Under the pieces are notes generated by a model that was given only the letters and a program-made list of their open reading frames with translations, had not been told where the DNA came from and did no database searches. This document shows, piece by piece, positions 32,619 to 40,589 of a DNA stretch of 64,000 nucleotides. The DNA comes from Streptomyces fuscichromogenes. Its GTDB lineage: Bacteria; Actinomycetota; Actinomycetes; Streptomycetales; Streptomycetaceae. The DNA is taken from assembly GCF_014645815.1 (NCBI RefSeq), contig NZ_BMML01000002.1, positions 729,697 through 793,696 of the forward strand, written 5' to 3'. How positions within the stretch are numbered: the stretch's first letter is position 1; every line of letters begins with the position of its first letter. Both the position numbers and the translations under genes were made by a program.

Positions 32619-33634
32619 GCAGGCAATCAGCTGGCCTGACGATGGGTGCGTTTATGGTAGCCTTTTCTGATTCAGGCTTGCAGGGGGGGCTCGTGGTGAG
32701 AGCAGTTGAGGTGTTGACCGTCGAGACGGGATACTCGAACGCGGTGCTTCCACTAGCGGTGGCCGGCGGTAACGGGGCGGATGTCCTCATCTCGATATCG
32801 GGCGGGACGCCCGAAATTAATCGGTGGGATCTCGGCAACTTTGCATCGTTGTGGTGCTCCACGGAAGAGCTTCCGGGCTATAATAGCGCGGTTCTTGCCG
32901 GGCTCTCGGGAGGGCAATGCATTCTGGCCGTATCGACAGAGGAAGGCGTCGAGCGTTGGAATGCCCTCACCGGGGAACCATTGGAATGCCTCGAATCTAC
33001 TACGATTTGGGGCATGGAAGTAGCCGCATTTCCGGACGGCCGTGCAGCACTTCTAGGTGCCGGCCAAAATTGCGCCGTCTATCGGTGGGACATCGCGAGC
33101 GGCGAAGAATTGGGAGCGCCGCTACTTGGTCACACTTCTTCCGTGCTGACTGTGGGGCTCGTTCGCCGGTCGGCGCAAGAGGCTGTCATCGTATCCGGAG
33201 ATGATGCCGGTTATCTGAGGCGGTGGGACGCAACCACCGGCGCCCCCATCGGGCTTCCGATCAAAGGGCATACCTCTGCGGTGAAAGCGATTTCCTGTCT
33301 GGGTATGGTTGATGGCAGGAGTCTGTTCGCTTCGAGCGATGCTACTGGCGATATTTTCCGCTGGGATGGGGAGACGGGCGAACGTGTCGGCAATCCGCTG
33401 GCGACCGGGGTGGACGTACATCGTTTGGCCACCGCTTGTCCCGGAGGTATTCCACTGCTTTTCGCTGCGGGAAACCAGGGAATCATTCGAACGTGGCATG
33501 CGTATACGGGTGAGAGGATAGATTTCCCGCTTTCTGGGGTGTCGATCACCGCCTTTGATCAGGTCGACGGGAGCGCGTTTATTGCGGTCGGTACAGTGCA
33601 GGGTGAGATTATCGTCTATTCCCTGTCGGGATGA
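32615..33634 (+). CDS. WD40 beta-propeller protein
   Basis: This is 339 residues from GTG 32615, with GAAGGAG 7 nt upstream. Seven repeats can be counted by their blade ends: INRWDLGN, VERWNALTGE, VYRWDIASGEELG, LRRWDATTGAPIG, IFRWDGETGERVG, IRTWHAYTGERID and a closing IIVYSLSG. Several are followed by the L-x-GHTSSV/GHTSAV start of the next blade. It is a single seven-bladed propeller without an attached kinase, protease or STAND domain, and so probably a scaffold or interaction partner. Base composition is far below the genome average, which points to transfer. Confidence 0.85.
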   Translation: MSRQSAGLTMGAFMVAFSDSGLQGGLVVRAVEVLTVETGYSNAVLPLAVAGGNGADVLISISGGTPEINRWDLGNFASLWCSTEELPGYNSAVLAGLSGGQCILAVSTEEGVERWNALTGEPLECLESTTIWGMEVAAFPDGRAALLGAGQNCAVYRWDIASGEELGAPLLGHTSSVLTVGLVRRSAQEAVIVSGDDAGYLRRWDATTGAPIGLPIKGHTSAVKAISCLGMVDGRSLFASSDATGDIFRWDGETGERVGNPLATGVDVHRLATACPGGIPLLFAAGNQGIIRTWHAYTGERIDFPLSGVSITAFDQVDGSAFIAVGTVQGEIIVYSLSG

Positions 33635-33681
33635 TTTGATACTTCCAGCGACTGCCTCAACGGCGCGCGGCGTTGACTGGC

Positions 33682-33965
33682 ATCGTATCGGCGGTGATTT
33701 GTGCGATCCAAGAGCGAAGGGTGCATTCATTGGAAAGGGTTGGAACGTCCAGCAATGGATTCAGAAGGTCGTTAAGAACAATCCGGCGCAGGAAAATGGC
33801 GAACGTGATGGATACGTCTACCAGGGTGGGGTCAATGCTGGACCTGATGGTGTCGGGATTCTGGGCGAGATGCAGAGTTGCGGACTGGCCTCCAATAGGG
33901 CCTATGGCATCAAAGTAGTACTCAATGGTGACGGAAGCCTAAGGGCCGCCCGCCCGATTGGTTAG
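33682..33965 (+). pseudogene. 5'-truncated C-terminal fragment, possibly from a toxin-like protein
   Basis: After the WD40 stop the frame reads DWHRIGGDLCDPRAKGAFIG..., then GYVYQGGVNAGPDGVG and ends RAARPIG. Codon use looks coding, but there is no start codon with a ribosome site in front. The upstream part of the frame is frameshifted junk overlapping the WD40 end. It looks like the last 95 or so residues of a longer protein. A C-terminal domain of a polymorphic toxin is one option, but I cannot assign a family. Confidence 0.4.
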
Positions 33966-33986
33966 GATTCCATCCGGTTCTTTTGC

Positions 33987-34095
33987 TATACTTGCCGCCC
34001 TCGCCTTGACCAGGTGTGGGCGGTTGGCAATGTGCTGTAGAAGTGGTGTGTCCATGAGAGCTGATAGCCCTGCCGGACTTCTTTCCGGCAGGGCT
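33987..34095 (+). ncRNA. Candidate small RNA with extended -10 promoter and intrinsic terminator
   Basis: TGCTATACT (33984-33992) is a strong extended -10 element, with no good -35. About 75-100 bp later comes a perfect 11-bp stem followed by TTCTGGGGTGTTT. The roughly 95-nt interval has no reading frame of note and contains a second imperfect pairing, TTGCCGCCC with GGGCGGTTGGCAA (33992-34029). This arrangement fits a short independent transcript; it could also be the leader of the next gene, prematurely terminated. Confidence 0.35.
34066..34095 (+). terminator. Intrinsic terminator hairpin
   Basis: AGCCCTGCCGG (34066-34076), loop ACTTCTTT, CCGGCAGGGCT (34085-34095): a perfect 11-bp GC-rich stem with a following T-rich tract. 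It works for transcripts from the WD40 region or from the local promoter. Confidence 0.75.
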
Positions 34096-34268
34096 TCTGG
34101 GGTGTTTGACACCGAGGGCGCCGCGTCGGCTTAGGGCTGTCCTGTAACGGCAGGGGATGGCTCTGGTACACAGTCGTGAGGGGCGGGGCGGCCGAGGTTC
34201 GGAAGCTGCCCGCCTACTCTGGAGCTGTGCAGCAGTCTCGGGCTTTGTCGAATGGTTCTGATGTCCTG

Positions 34269-34880
34269 ATGGCGGCGTTCCCGTCTCGGCTTGCCGGGGA
34301 CGTGCAGAGTGTTCTGGCTGTCATGCCCTTCGCCGCGGTCTCGCCGGTTGAGCCCTTCCGCGTTGAGGTGCAGGGCGAGACGGTCACCATCCCCTCACGG
34401 ATCTACCATGGCGAGCCGGACGCTGACATGGAGGGTTCCCTCACCGGGACTCAGCAGCTGATCTTGCATTGTTTGTACTCCCGGCACAGTGACGGCAGGG
34501 TTCGCCAGCGCCGTCTCGGACGGATCGTGGCTTCAAGGGAGCCATGGGTGGCCCCGTTCGTGGTGCAGCTGGCCGGCGAGTACGTTGTGGAGATCCTGGA
34601 GGTGATCCGCAAGGGGCTCCCCGGACTCGATGTCCCCAACTCCTCCGAGTGTGGCCTATATGGGGAGTTCATCGCCCGCAACCCTTCGTTCTTCGCTCGG
34701 ACGGAGCGGCGCGTGGTGAGCTACTGGGACTGCTACTACCGATGGAAGTACCCGGTGTTCGGCACGTATCCGGGAAGCATCCTGGCCGAAGCGTTCCGGT
34801 CCGCCGCGTCGCAGCAGGTCGGCGCACCGTGGCCCCGGCATACGCCGCCCCCGCTGCTGGCCGCAGGCCGGCCTGCCTGA
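34269..34880 (+). CDS. Hypothetical protein next to the IS element
   Basis: This is 203 residues from ATG 34269 (MAAFPSRLAGDVQSVLAVMPF); the frame is open from GTG 34176. It has a clear mixed alpha/beta composition (FRVEVQGETVTIPSRIYHGEPD, GTQQLILHCLYSRHSDGRVRQRRLGRIV, YVVEILEVIRKGL, YWDCYYRWKYPVFGTYPG). No family recognised; similar proteins occur singly in Streptomyces. The GC content is nearer to normal than in the preceding WD40 gene. It ends 14 bp from the convergent transposase, so its last residues may have been altered by the insertion. Confidence 0.6.
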   Translation: MAAFPSRLAGDVQSVLAVMPFAAVSPVEPFRVEVQGETVTIPSRIYHGEPDADMEGSLTGTQQLILHCLYSRHSDGRVRQRRLGRIVASREPWVAPFVVQLAGEYVVEILEVIRKGLPGLDVPNSSECGLYGEFIARNPSFFARTERRVVSYWDCYYRWKYPVFGTYPGSILAEAFRSAASQQVGAPWPRHTPPPLLAAGRPA

Positions 34881-34893
34881 GACCCGTCTTCGC

Positions 34894-35661
34894 TTACCCG
34901 GTGAGCGCAAGGTTGTGCAGGCGAGCGATGCCGAGCATGGCGTGGTACACACCGTCGCCTTTGAGACGGCAGTCGCGGAGGATCTTCCATTCCTTCATAC
35001 GGGCGAAGACATGCTCGACGCGGGCTCGCACCTGTTTGTGAGACTTGTTGTGGGCTTGCTTCCAGGCAGGCAATTCCACACCCTTGCGCCGCCGGTGCGG
35101 CATCACGAGCCCGGTGCCCAGGTAGCCGCCGTCGGCCATCGTCAGTGTTCGTCCGACAGCGGCTTCGGCGCCGGACTCGGCCCACGCCTTGCAGTCGTTG
35201 CGGTTGCGCGGCAGTGGGCGGCCGACCACGACGACCAGACGGGTGCCGGCGTCGATGACGACCTGGTGATTGGTGGAGTACCGATAGTTCTTCGACTGCT
35301 CCGCGACCGTGTGGTCGCGAATGGGGACCAGGGTGCCGTCCACGATGAGTACGGTGCCGACGCGGAAGCGCTGCCGTTGCTTGAGTGCCAGCAACGGCCC
35401 AACGTGGTCGATGATGCGGTCGGCAGCTGACTTGGAGATGCCGAACAGTGGGGCAAGCTGGCGCAGTGTCAGGTTGGTCCGCCAGTACGCGGTGACCAGC
35501 AGTACCCGGTCTTCCAGCGGCAGTGACCAGGGACGCCCTCGACGAGTCAGCTCAGCACCTTCTCGGCGCAACATGGCGATCAGTCTGCGGAAGTCGCGAC
35601 GTTGCAGCCCGCTGAACGGGGCTATCCAATGCGGTTCCGATGCCGTGATCACACCAGCCAC
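34894..35661 (-). mobile_element. IS5-family transposase gene
   Basis: This is about 255 residues from GTG 35661 (an in-frame GTG at 35652 also fits, giving VITASEPHW...). It has the DDE catalytic set: LIVDGTLVP (first Asp), MADGGYLG (second Asp) and RARVEHVFARMK (Glu). RPWSLPLEDRVLLVTAYWRTN and KSAADRIIDHVGPLLALKQRQ are typical of the actinobacterial IS5-type enzymes. The gene looks intact. Clear terminal inverted repeats were not found. GAGACCCGTCTTCGC near 34879 and GTGAAGAGATCGTTC near 35662 match only partly, so element ends are left open. Confidence 0.85.
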
Positions 35662-35711
35662 GTGAAGAGATCGTTCCACACCTGTGGACCTCGGAAAGCC
35701 GCGAATCAGCC

Positions 35712-36251
35712 TCAGCGGCTCTCCCCTGGCTCCACGGAACCCACCTGTTCCATGCGCCGGATCTCCCGCTCTGCCGCTTCCAAGTGCCCGAGGTCGAGGG
35801 CCATCGCGGCACGCCCGGCGACGTAGAAGATGTCCTGGCGGATCCGACAGCCCAACCCCGGTTGCCGACACAAGGCCAGGAACCCCACCTCAAGACTGAG
35901 TTCGATGCGGCCCATCTCGTCCCGGATACGGACCGGGAGTGCAGCGTGCCGGAGATCCTTCGCGTAGTCACGCGTCTGGCGGTCGGCCTCGTCAGGCCGG
36001 GCTTCCACGGGACGATAGGGGTGATCGGCCCACTCCGTGTCAGCCCAGCAGACGAGTTCGTCCAGGTACTCCGAGGCGACCACCACATCCGGGGGCGAGG
36101 CGGAGAGGGCCGCCTCCGCGCCGGCAACCAACTGGGCGAGACGACGTCGCGCGTCGTCGTCCCCCGCCACGCACATCGCGACGAAGCCCGACAACACATC
36201 GAGCCTGCGCGCCACCTCTGCCCGCTGCCAGATCTCGTACAGTCCCGCCAT
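35712..36251 (-). CDS. Hypothetical helical protein
   Basis: This is 179 residues from ATG 36251. Mostly alpha-helical in appearance: AEVARRLDVLSGFVAMCVAGDDDARRRLAQLVAGAEAAL, VGFLALCRQPGLGCRIRQDIFYVAGRAAMAL, EAAEREIRRMEQVG. I see no known domain, signal or membrane segment. It ends 50 bp from the presumed start of the transposase, so it forms the right edge of the accessory island. Confidence 0.55.
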   Translation of the reverse strand: MAGLYEIWQRAEVARRLDVLSGFVAMCVAGDDDARRRLAQLVAGAEAALSASPPDVVVASEYLDELVCWADTEWADHPYRPVEARPDEADRQTRDYAKDLRHAALPVRIRDEMGRIELSLEVGFLALCRQPGLGCRIRQDIFYVAGRAAMALDLGHLEAAEREIRRMEQVGSVEPGESR

Positions 36252-36568
36252 CCACCGTTCCCTCGCCGACCGACCGCATCACCGCGCCCCGAACCCTATG
36301 ACGCCCCCCCGCTAACGGGTCCAACGGTTTTCCCGGGCTCAGCGAACGAACCTCATGCCGACTCGGTGCGGCGCACGGTCTCCACTCACGGCCGTGTGTC
36401 CGCGAGCGAGGGCTTCTTGATCGTTGCGGGACAGCCCATTGGTAGGGCCCTACGTACGCCCTGCGTCGCGCCCGGGGTCGGCGTCGCGATGGCGCCCGTC
36501 GGCGGGAGGGTCCGAAGGCGAGTGGGCAGTGGTGGACAGAGGCCGGTCGAACGCTGCTCCGCGTACTG
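36252..36568. other. Intergenic stretch at the island edge
   Basis: 317 bp without a convincing gene. It contains a perfect 12-bp palindrome GTAGGGCCCTAC at 36442-36453. GC rises back to the genome level across this stretch, marking the end of the island. Confidence 0.5.
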
Positions 36569-36871
36569 TCACCTTCCGGCGTGCGTGAGGAAGCCGGCCC
36601 AGGCGTCCGGGGAGACGGTGAGCTGGGGGCCCTGGCGGTTCTTCGAGTCGCGGATGTGGATGGTGGCGGGGCGGGTGCCGACGTCGACGCAGTCGCCGGA
36701 ACCGCCGATGCTGTAGACCGACTTGGGCCAGGAGAGGGACACCTCGACGCAGTTGTCGCCGGAGGCGCTGCTGTAGCTCGACTTGTGCCAGGAGAGGGCG
36801 ACTTCGACGCAGTCGCCGTCGCCGCCACTGCTGTAACTGCTCTTGAACCACGACAGGTTGCTGGTGCTCAT
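36569..36871 (-). CDS. DUF397 protein with three repeats
   Basis: This is 100 residues with three DUF397 units in tandem: LSWFKSSYSSGGDGDCVEVA, LSWHKSSYSSASGDNCVEVS and LSWPKSVYSIGGSGDCVDVG. Only the last has the full-length tail (IHIRDSKNRQGPQLTVSPDAWAGFL). DUF397 proteins are small partners of the XRE/DUF5753 regulators in Streptomyces and relate to abaA-type developmental loci. The start overlaps the regulator's stop by 4 bp. The triplication within 100 residues is unusual; most have one or two units. Confidence 0.88.
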   Translation of the reverse strand: MSTSNLSWFKSSYSSGGDGDCVEVALSWHKSSYSSASGDNCVEVSLSWPKSVYSIGGSGDCVDVGTRPATIHIRDSKNRQGPQLTVSPDAWAGFLTHAGR

Positions 36872-37728
36872 AGGTCCCCTCGCATCCGCTGCAACAGGCT
36901 CCGGGAGTCTTCCAGCGTAAGGGCCTGTGAGCGCATCCTGGCATAGCGCTGCTGGAGGATGCTCACTTCCTTCGGGTCGGACACGAGCAGACCGCCGCGT
37001 TGCCCTTCGCAATAGGCGAACCACTTGTTCTCCGGGGACTCCATAAGCTGCACGGGACCGTCGAGCCCCGCGTGTGACTCCCGTACCGTGGGCATGACCT
37101 GGATCTCGACGTTCCGCAGCTCCGCCAGCCGCAGTACGTGATCGATGAGTTCCCTGGCGACCTCCGCTCCACCCGTCCGGCGCAGGAACACCCCCTCCTC
37201 CAGGATGAAGCTGAACGCAGTGTTGGGGCGCCCGCGCAGTAGTCGCTGCCGGTCGGCTCGGGCCAGCCACTGCGCTTCGATCTGTTCGTCGTCCAGCGGC
37301 GGCAGTTGCTGGGTGAACAACGTCCGCGCGTATGCCTCCGTCTGTAACAGCCCTGGAAGCAAACGGCATTCGTACGTGTACAGCGTGATCGCCGAAGCCT
37401 CCATCCGCGCCCACCGCCGAAACCACGCCGCCAACCCCGGCTGCCGAGCCACATGTCCCGCCGCCCGCCGTAAGGCCCCCGTGTTGCCGAGGGCCTGTTC
37501 CGCCGCCTCCACGAAGGACTCGTCCGGCATGCGGCGGCCCAGCTCCACCGATGCCACCGTGTGTTTCGAGAACCGCACCCGTTCGCCGAACTCCTCCCTG
37601 CTCAGCCCGGCGTGTTCGCGCAACGCCTGGACCACCGCCCCGAAGGTCCGCAGACTGTCCGACGACTCCGGCTCCGCTCCATCGCCCACGTAGGCCACCT
37701 CCCGCTCGCCATGGTGACGTTCGGTCAC
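36868..37728 (-). CDS. XRE-type regulator with DUF5753 domain
   Basis: This is 286 residues from GTG 37728, chosen because family members begin shortly before the helix-turn-helix. The DNA-binding domain is SLRTFGAVVQALREHAGLSREEFGERVRFSKHTVASVELGRR, followed by the DUF5753 effector domain with YTYECRLLPGLLQTEAYARTLF and VQLMESPENKWFAYCEGQ. Upstream ATG codons (37821, 37881) would overlap the divergent ATPase gene. It works with the downstream DUF397 protein and probably with the divergent anti-sigma-like ATPase. Confidence 0.85.
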   Translation of the reverse strand: MTERHHGEREVAYVGDGAEPESSDSLRTFGAVVQALREHAGLSREEFGERVRFSKHTVASVELGRRMPDESFVEAAEQALGNTGALRRAAGHVARQPGLAAWFRRWARMEASAITLYTYECRLLPGLLQTEAYARTLFTQQLPPLDDEQIEAQWLARADRQRLLRGRPNTAFSFILEEGVFLRRTGGAEVARELIDHVLRLAELRNVEIQVMPTVRESHAGLDGPVQLMESPENKWFAYCEGQRGGLLVSDPKEVSILQQRYARMRSQALTLEDSRSLLQRMRGDL

Positions 37729-37819
37729 CGGTACGGTCCAGTCGGTGACCGCGTACGCGGGGCCGGCGTACACGGCTCCCACCTGGAGAACTGCCTGCTC
37801 CAGGCGCCAGATTGGGGGC

Positions 37820-38284
37820 ATGGACGCACCTCCCACCGTCGTCACCGTCAGTCGAACACTCGCCCAGCGGCTCAGTGGCACCCCGCGTGGTGCCCGGCTC
37901 GCGAGGCATCTCGCCGTCGCTCAACTCCACGCGTGGGGTGGCCGGTTCGCGGCGGCGGAGGTGATCGACAAAGTGGAGGTGATCGTTGCCGAGCTGGCCG
38001 CGAATGCCGTGACGCACGGGCGGGTGCCGGGGCGGGACTTCGAGCTGCGGCTCTCGGTGGTGACGGGGAGCGTGCGGGTCGAGGTCAGCGACACCCGGGC
38101 CGAACGGCGGCCGCCCGGCCCCCGGGACCTGCGGCCGTCGGGGCCGCTGGACGCCGGTGGGCGCGGGCTCGTGCTCGTGGACGCGCTGGCCGATCGGTGG
38201 GAGGTGCTGGAGCGGGACCGCGACGGCGCACCGGGCAAGACCGTACGGGCCGAGGTGGACCTGCCACCGCGTCGCAGACCCTGA
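37820..38284 (+). CDS. Anti-sigma-factor-like ATP-binding protein (HATPase_c, RsbW-type)
   Basis: This is 154 residues. The GHKL ATPase motifs are seen as VIVAELAANAVTHG (N box), VEVSDTRAERRPP (G1) and GGRGLVLVDALADRWEV (G2). Small stand-alone proteins of this type in Streptomyces act as anti-sigma kinases or as members of DUF397/XRE trios. It is divergent from the regulator, with about 90 bp between starts. Confidence 0.85.
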   Translation: MDAPPTVVTVSRTLAQRLSGTPRGARLARHLAVAQLHAWGGRFAAAEVIDKVEVIVAELAANAVTHGRVPGRDFELRLSVVTGSVRVEVSDTRAERRPPGPRDLRPSGPLDAGGRGLVLVDALADRWEVLERDRDGAPGKTVRAEVDLPPRRRP

Positions 38285-38338
38285 ACCGGGCCCCGGGGGA
38301 CGGGCGCGCACCTCGTCGTCCCCCGGGGCCCGGGTGCG

Positions 38339-39097
38339 TCAGCCGGAGACGCCGAGGGTGAGCGTGCCGGTGTAGCCGGCGGTGGTGGAGCCGGTGACGG
38401 TCAGGAGGCCCGAGGAGGCGCCCCCGTCGTCGTAGATCCCGTCCTGGGCGAGCGTGGTGCGGGTGACCGTGTTGGTCGAGTAGGGCGAGACCGCCGCGAC
38501 CGCGGTCGTGATGCTCTCGTTGATGAAGAGCTGGCCGGTGTGCAGGGTCGACCCGCCGGTGAAGGAGCCGTCCGAGGTGAGGGTGACGCCCGTGTGGACC
38601 TTCACGTGGATGTGGATGCAGCGGCCCCGGTACCAACCCGGGTAGATGGTGGTGATGTTGGCGACGCCGCTGGAGTTGGTGAGCACACCGCCGCGCAGGA
38701 AGGTGCCGTCGTCGGACTCGTTGTGGCCGTTGTTGCCGACGTAGCCGGAGTACTCGCCGAGCGCGTCGCAGTGCCAGATCTCCACCAGCGCGTTGGGGAT
38801 GACGGTGCAGGCGGAGTTGACGACGGTGAGGGCGAGCTTGAGCGTGATGCCCGACTTGCCCTCGGTGATGTCGGTGCGGACCAGCGCGCCGTCGAGGTAG
38901 TAGGGGCCTTCGGTCATCTCCTCCGTGAGGGTGCAGACCGCCGCCGCGGCGGCCGGCCGGAGGTCGGGGGCGGCGGCGGCCGCGGGGGCCTCGGTCGAGA
39001 CCGCTGCGCCTACGGCCAGGGCGGCGGCGGTCGTTCCGGTGGCGACGAGTACGGTACGGCGGCCGACGGGGCGGGCGCCATCTGAGGTGTCTGTCAT
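38339..39097 (-). CDS. Secreted intradiol ring-cleavage dioxygenase
   Basis: This is 252 residues from ATG 39097. A Tat-like leader (RRTVLVATGTTAAALAVGAAVS) precedes a catechol-dioxygenase fold. The non-haem Fe(III) ligands appear as Tyr in MTEGPYYLDGALVRTDI, Tyr in TTIYPGWYRG and two His in RCIHIHVKV. These enzymes split catechols between the hydroxyls to give muconates; secreted ones may act on lignin-derived catechols. It is monocistronic and converges with the ATPase gene. Confidence 0.85.
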   Translation of the reverse strand: MTDTSDGARPVGRRTVLVATGTTAAALAVGAAVSTEAPAAAAAPDLRPAAAAAVCTLTEEMTEGPYYLDGALVRTDITEGKSGITLKLALTVVNSACTVIPNALVEIWHCDALGEYSGYVGNNGHNESDDGTFLRGGVLTNSSGVANITTIYPGWYRGRCIHIHVKVHTGVTLTSDGSFTGGSTLHTGQLFINESITTAVAAVSPYSTNTVTRTTLAQDGIYDDGGASSGLLTVTGSTTAGYTGTLTLGVSG

Positions 39098-39365
39098 GGA
39101 CACGGCACCGTAGGAACGGTGTCTGTCGGCAGGCTGTCAGTTCCGTAAAGTGAGCATCCGTCAAGTCGTCGGTTCGGACAGTCGGATCGACCGTCGCTGT
39201 TCGACAGTGCGGACGACGGACGGACGGTCGCGCATGGGCCGTACCCCGCACGCGTCGCCGTCGCCGTCGCGCCGGATTCGGCCTCGAAGGCGGCCGGCTC
39301 CCGGACGCCACAGAGTCCGTTGGTAGCGTCCGCGTACCGCATGCCGTCCGACCGAGAGAGACCTG

Positions 39366-40286
39366 ATGTCCCCGACGATCCGCAGGGCCGTGATCCCGGC
39401 CGCCGGACTGGGCTCCCGCCTGCTGCCCCTGACCAAGGCCACGCCGAAGGAGATGCTCCCGGTCGGCGACAAACCGGTGATCGAGCACACCGTGCGCGAG
39501 CTGGTGGACTCGGGCATCACCGACATCACCATCGTCGTCTCGGGCGGCAAGAGCCTGATCCAGGACCATTTCCGGCCCAATCCGGGGCTCGTCGAGCAGT
39601 TGCGCCGCGACGGGAAGACGGCCTACGCGGACGCCGTCGAGGAGGTCGCCGAGCTGGCCCGCAGGGGGCACATCACCTACCTCGACCAGTACGGCCCGTA
39701 CGGCAACGGCACCCCCGTGCTGAACGCCGCCCGCTCGTTCGGCGACGAGCCCGTCCTCGTGCTCTGGCCCGACGACGTGTTCGTCGCCGAGGTGCCCCGC
39801 GCCCAGCAGCTGATCCGGGCCTACGAGCAGACCGGCTGCCCGGTGCTGGCCCTGCTGCCGATGGACTCCGCCGACTCCCAGCGCTACGGCGTGCCCATGG
39901 TCAAGGAGGACCTCGGCGACGGCCAACTGCGCATCACCGGCCTGGTCGAGAAGCCCGCGCCCGCCGACGCGCCGTCGCCGTACGCGGCCATCGGCGGCTA
40001 CGTCGTCACCCCCGGCATCATCGACGAGCTGCGCGAGCAGACCCGCCGCTGGTACGAGCACCGCACCGGCGAGGTCTACCTGACCGACGCCATCAACGCC
40101 TACGCCGCCAGCCGGGCCGTGTACGGGCAGGTCATCCAGGGCCGTTGGTACGACACCGGCAACCCCGCCGACTACCTGGTCGCCCAGATGGCCTTCGCCC
40201 TCGCGCACCCCGAGTACGGGCCCGTGCTGCGCGGTCTGGTCAGCAGGCTCGACGAGGGGCAGGGCGAGGCGCGGCGTACGGTATGA
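39366..40286 (+). CDS. galU: UTP-glucose-1-phosphate uridylyltransferase
   Basis: This is 306 residues. The nucleotidyltransferase signature AAGLGSRLLPLTKATPKEMLPVGDKPVIEH is at residues 13-42. LILDQYGPYGNGTP-type substrate residues, EKPAPADAPSPYAAIGGYVVTPGI and DTGNPADYLVAQMAFALAHPEYG are all characteristic. It makes UDP-glucose for wall polymers, trehalose and glycogen. It is a single gene followed by a structured intergenic region with a terminator. Confidence 0.92.
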   Translation: MSPTIRRAVIPAAGLGSRLLPLTKATPKEMLPVGDKPVIEHTVRELVDSGITDITIVVSGGKSLIQDHFRPNPGLVEQLRRDGKTAYADAVEEVAELARRGHITYLDQYGPYGNGTPVLNAARSFGDEPVLVLWPDDVFVAEVPRAQQLIRAYEQTGCPVLALLPMDSADSQRYGVPMVKEDLGDGQLRITGLVEKPAPADAPSPYAAIGGYVVTPGIIDELREQTRRWYEHRTGEVYLTDAINAYAASRAVYGQVIQGRWYDTGNPADYLVAQMAFALAHPEYGPVLRGLVSRLDEGQGEARRTV

Positions 40287-40448
40287 TCGTTATCGAGCTG
40301 GTCGCCGCAACTCACGGTGGCTGGTGCTGCGTTGGTGGTCCAAGGAAAGACGCTCCGCTTCCTGCGGGGAAATGCAGGTGCAAGGCCTGCCCGGCGCTCG
40401 ATCCGGTGCCCGTCCGTATCTCGATGCGGACGGGCACCGCTCTGTTTT
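40282..40448 (+). ncRNA. Candidate structured RNA downstream of galU
   Basis: A TATGAT (-10-like) at the galU stop is followed by about 150 bp without a plausible reading frame and then a strong intrinsic terminator. The interval includes a hairpin GCAGG-TGCAAGG-CCTGC (40373-40389 region) next to CGGGGAAAT and a GGTCCAAGGAAAGACGC stretch, which read like a conserved RNA core. No known family was recognised. It could be the 3' UTR of galU, an independent sRNA, or a regulatory leader of the hydroxylase gene, whose start lies 140 bp beyond the terminator. Confidence 0.4.
40405..40448 (+). terminator. Strong intrinsic terminator
   Basis: GGTGCCCGTCCG (40405-40416), 10-nt loop, CGGACGGGCACC (40427-40438): a perfect 12-bp stem followed by GCTCTGTTTTCCCC. 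It ends galU or galU-derived transcripts before the hydroxylase gene. Confidence 0.85.
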
Positions 40449-40589
40449 CCCCTGGTTCTCCGCCTGATTTCCGGCGGCTCCCGCCATCCCGGCAACCCTT
40501 TAGGGGTAATTAGTCCGCTTCTGCGGCTTGTGCTGGTGATTGGGCTGATATGAAACCTTCTGGACAGAGGGCAACTCCAGGGGTGGGGC

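Noticed and set aside
34894..35871. 325-residue version of the transposase
   Set aside because: The first 70 codons are Arg/Pro-rich and unlike IS5 N-termini. Homology-like sequence starts at the GTG codons near 35652-35661.
40340..40440. Cobalamin riboswitch
   Set aside because: A GGGGAA and GCAGG-TGCAAGG-CCTGC stem look similar, but the B12 box and the GCCACTG-type core are missing, the order of parts differs, and the neighbours are not B12-linked.
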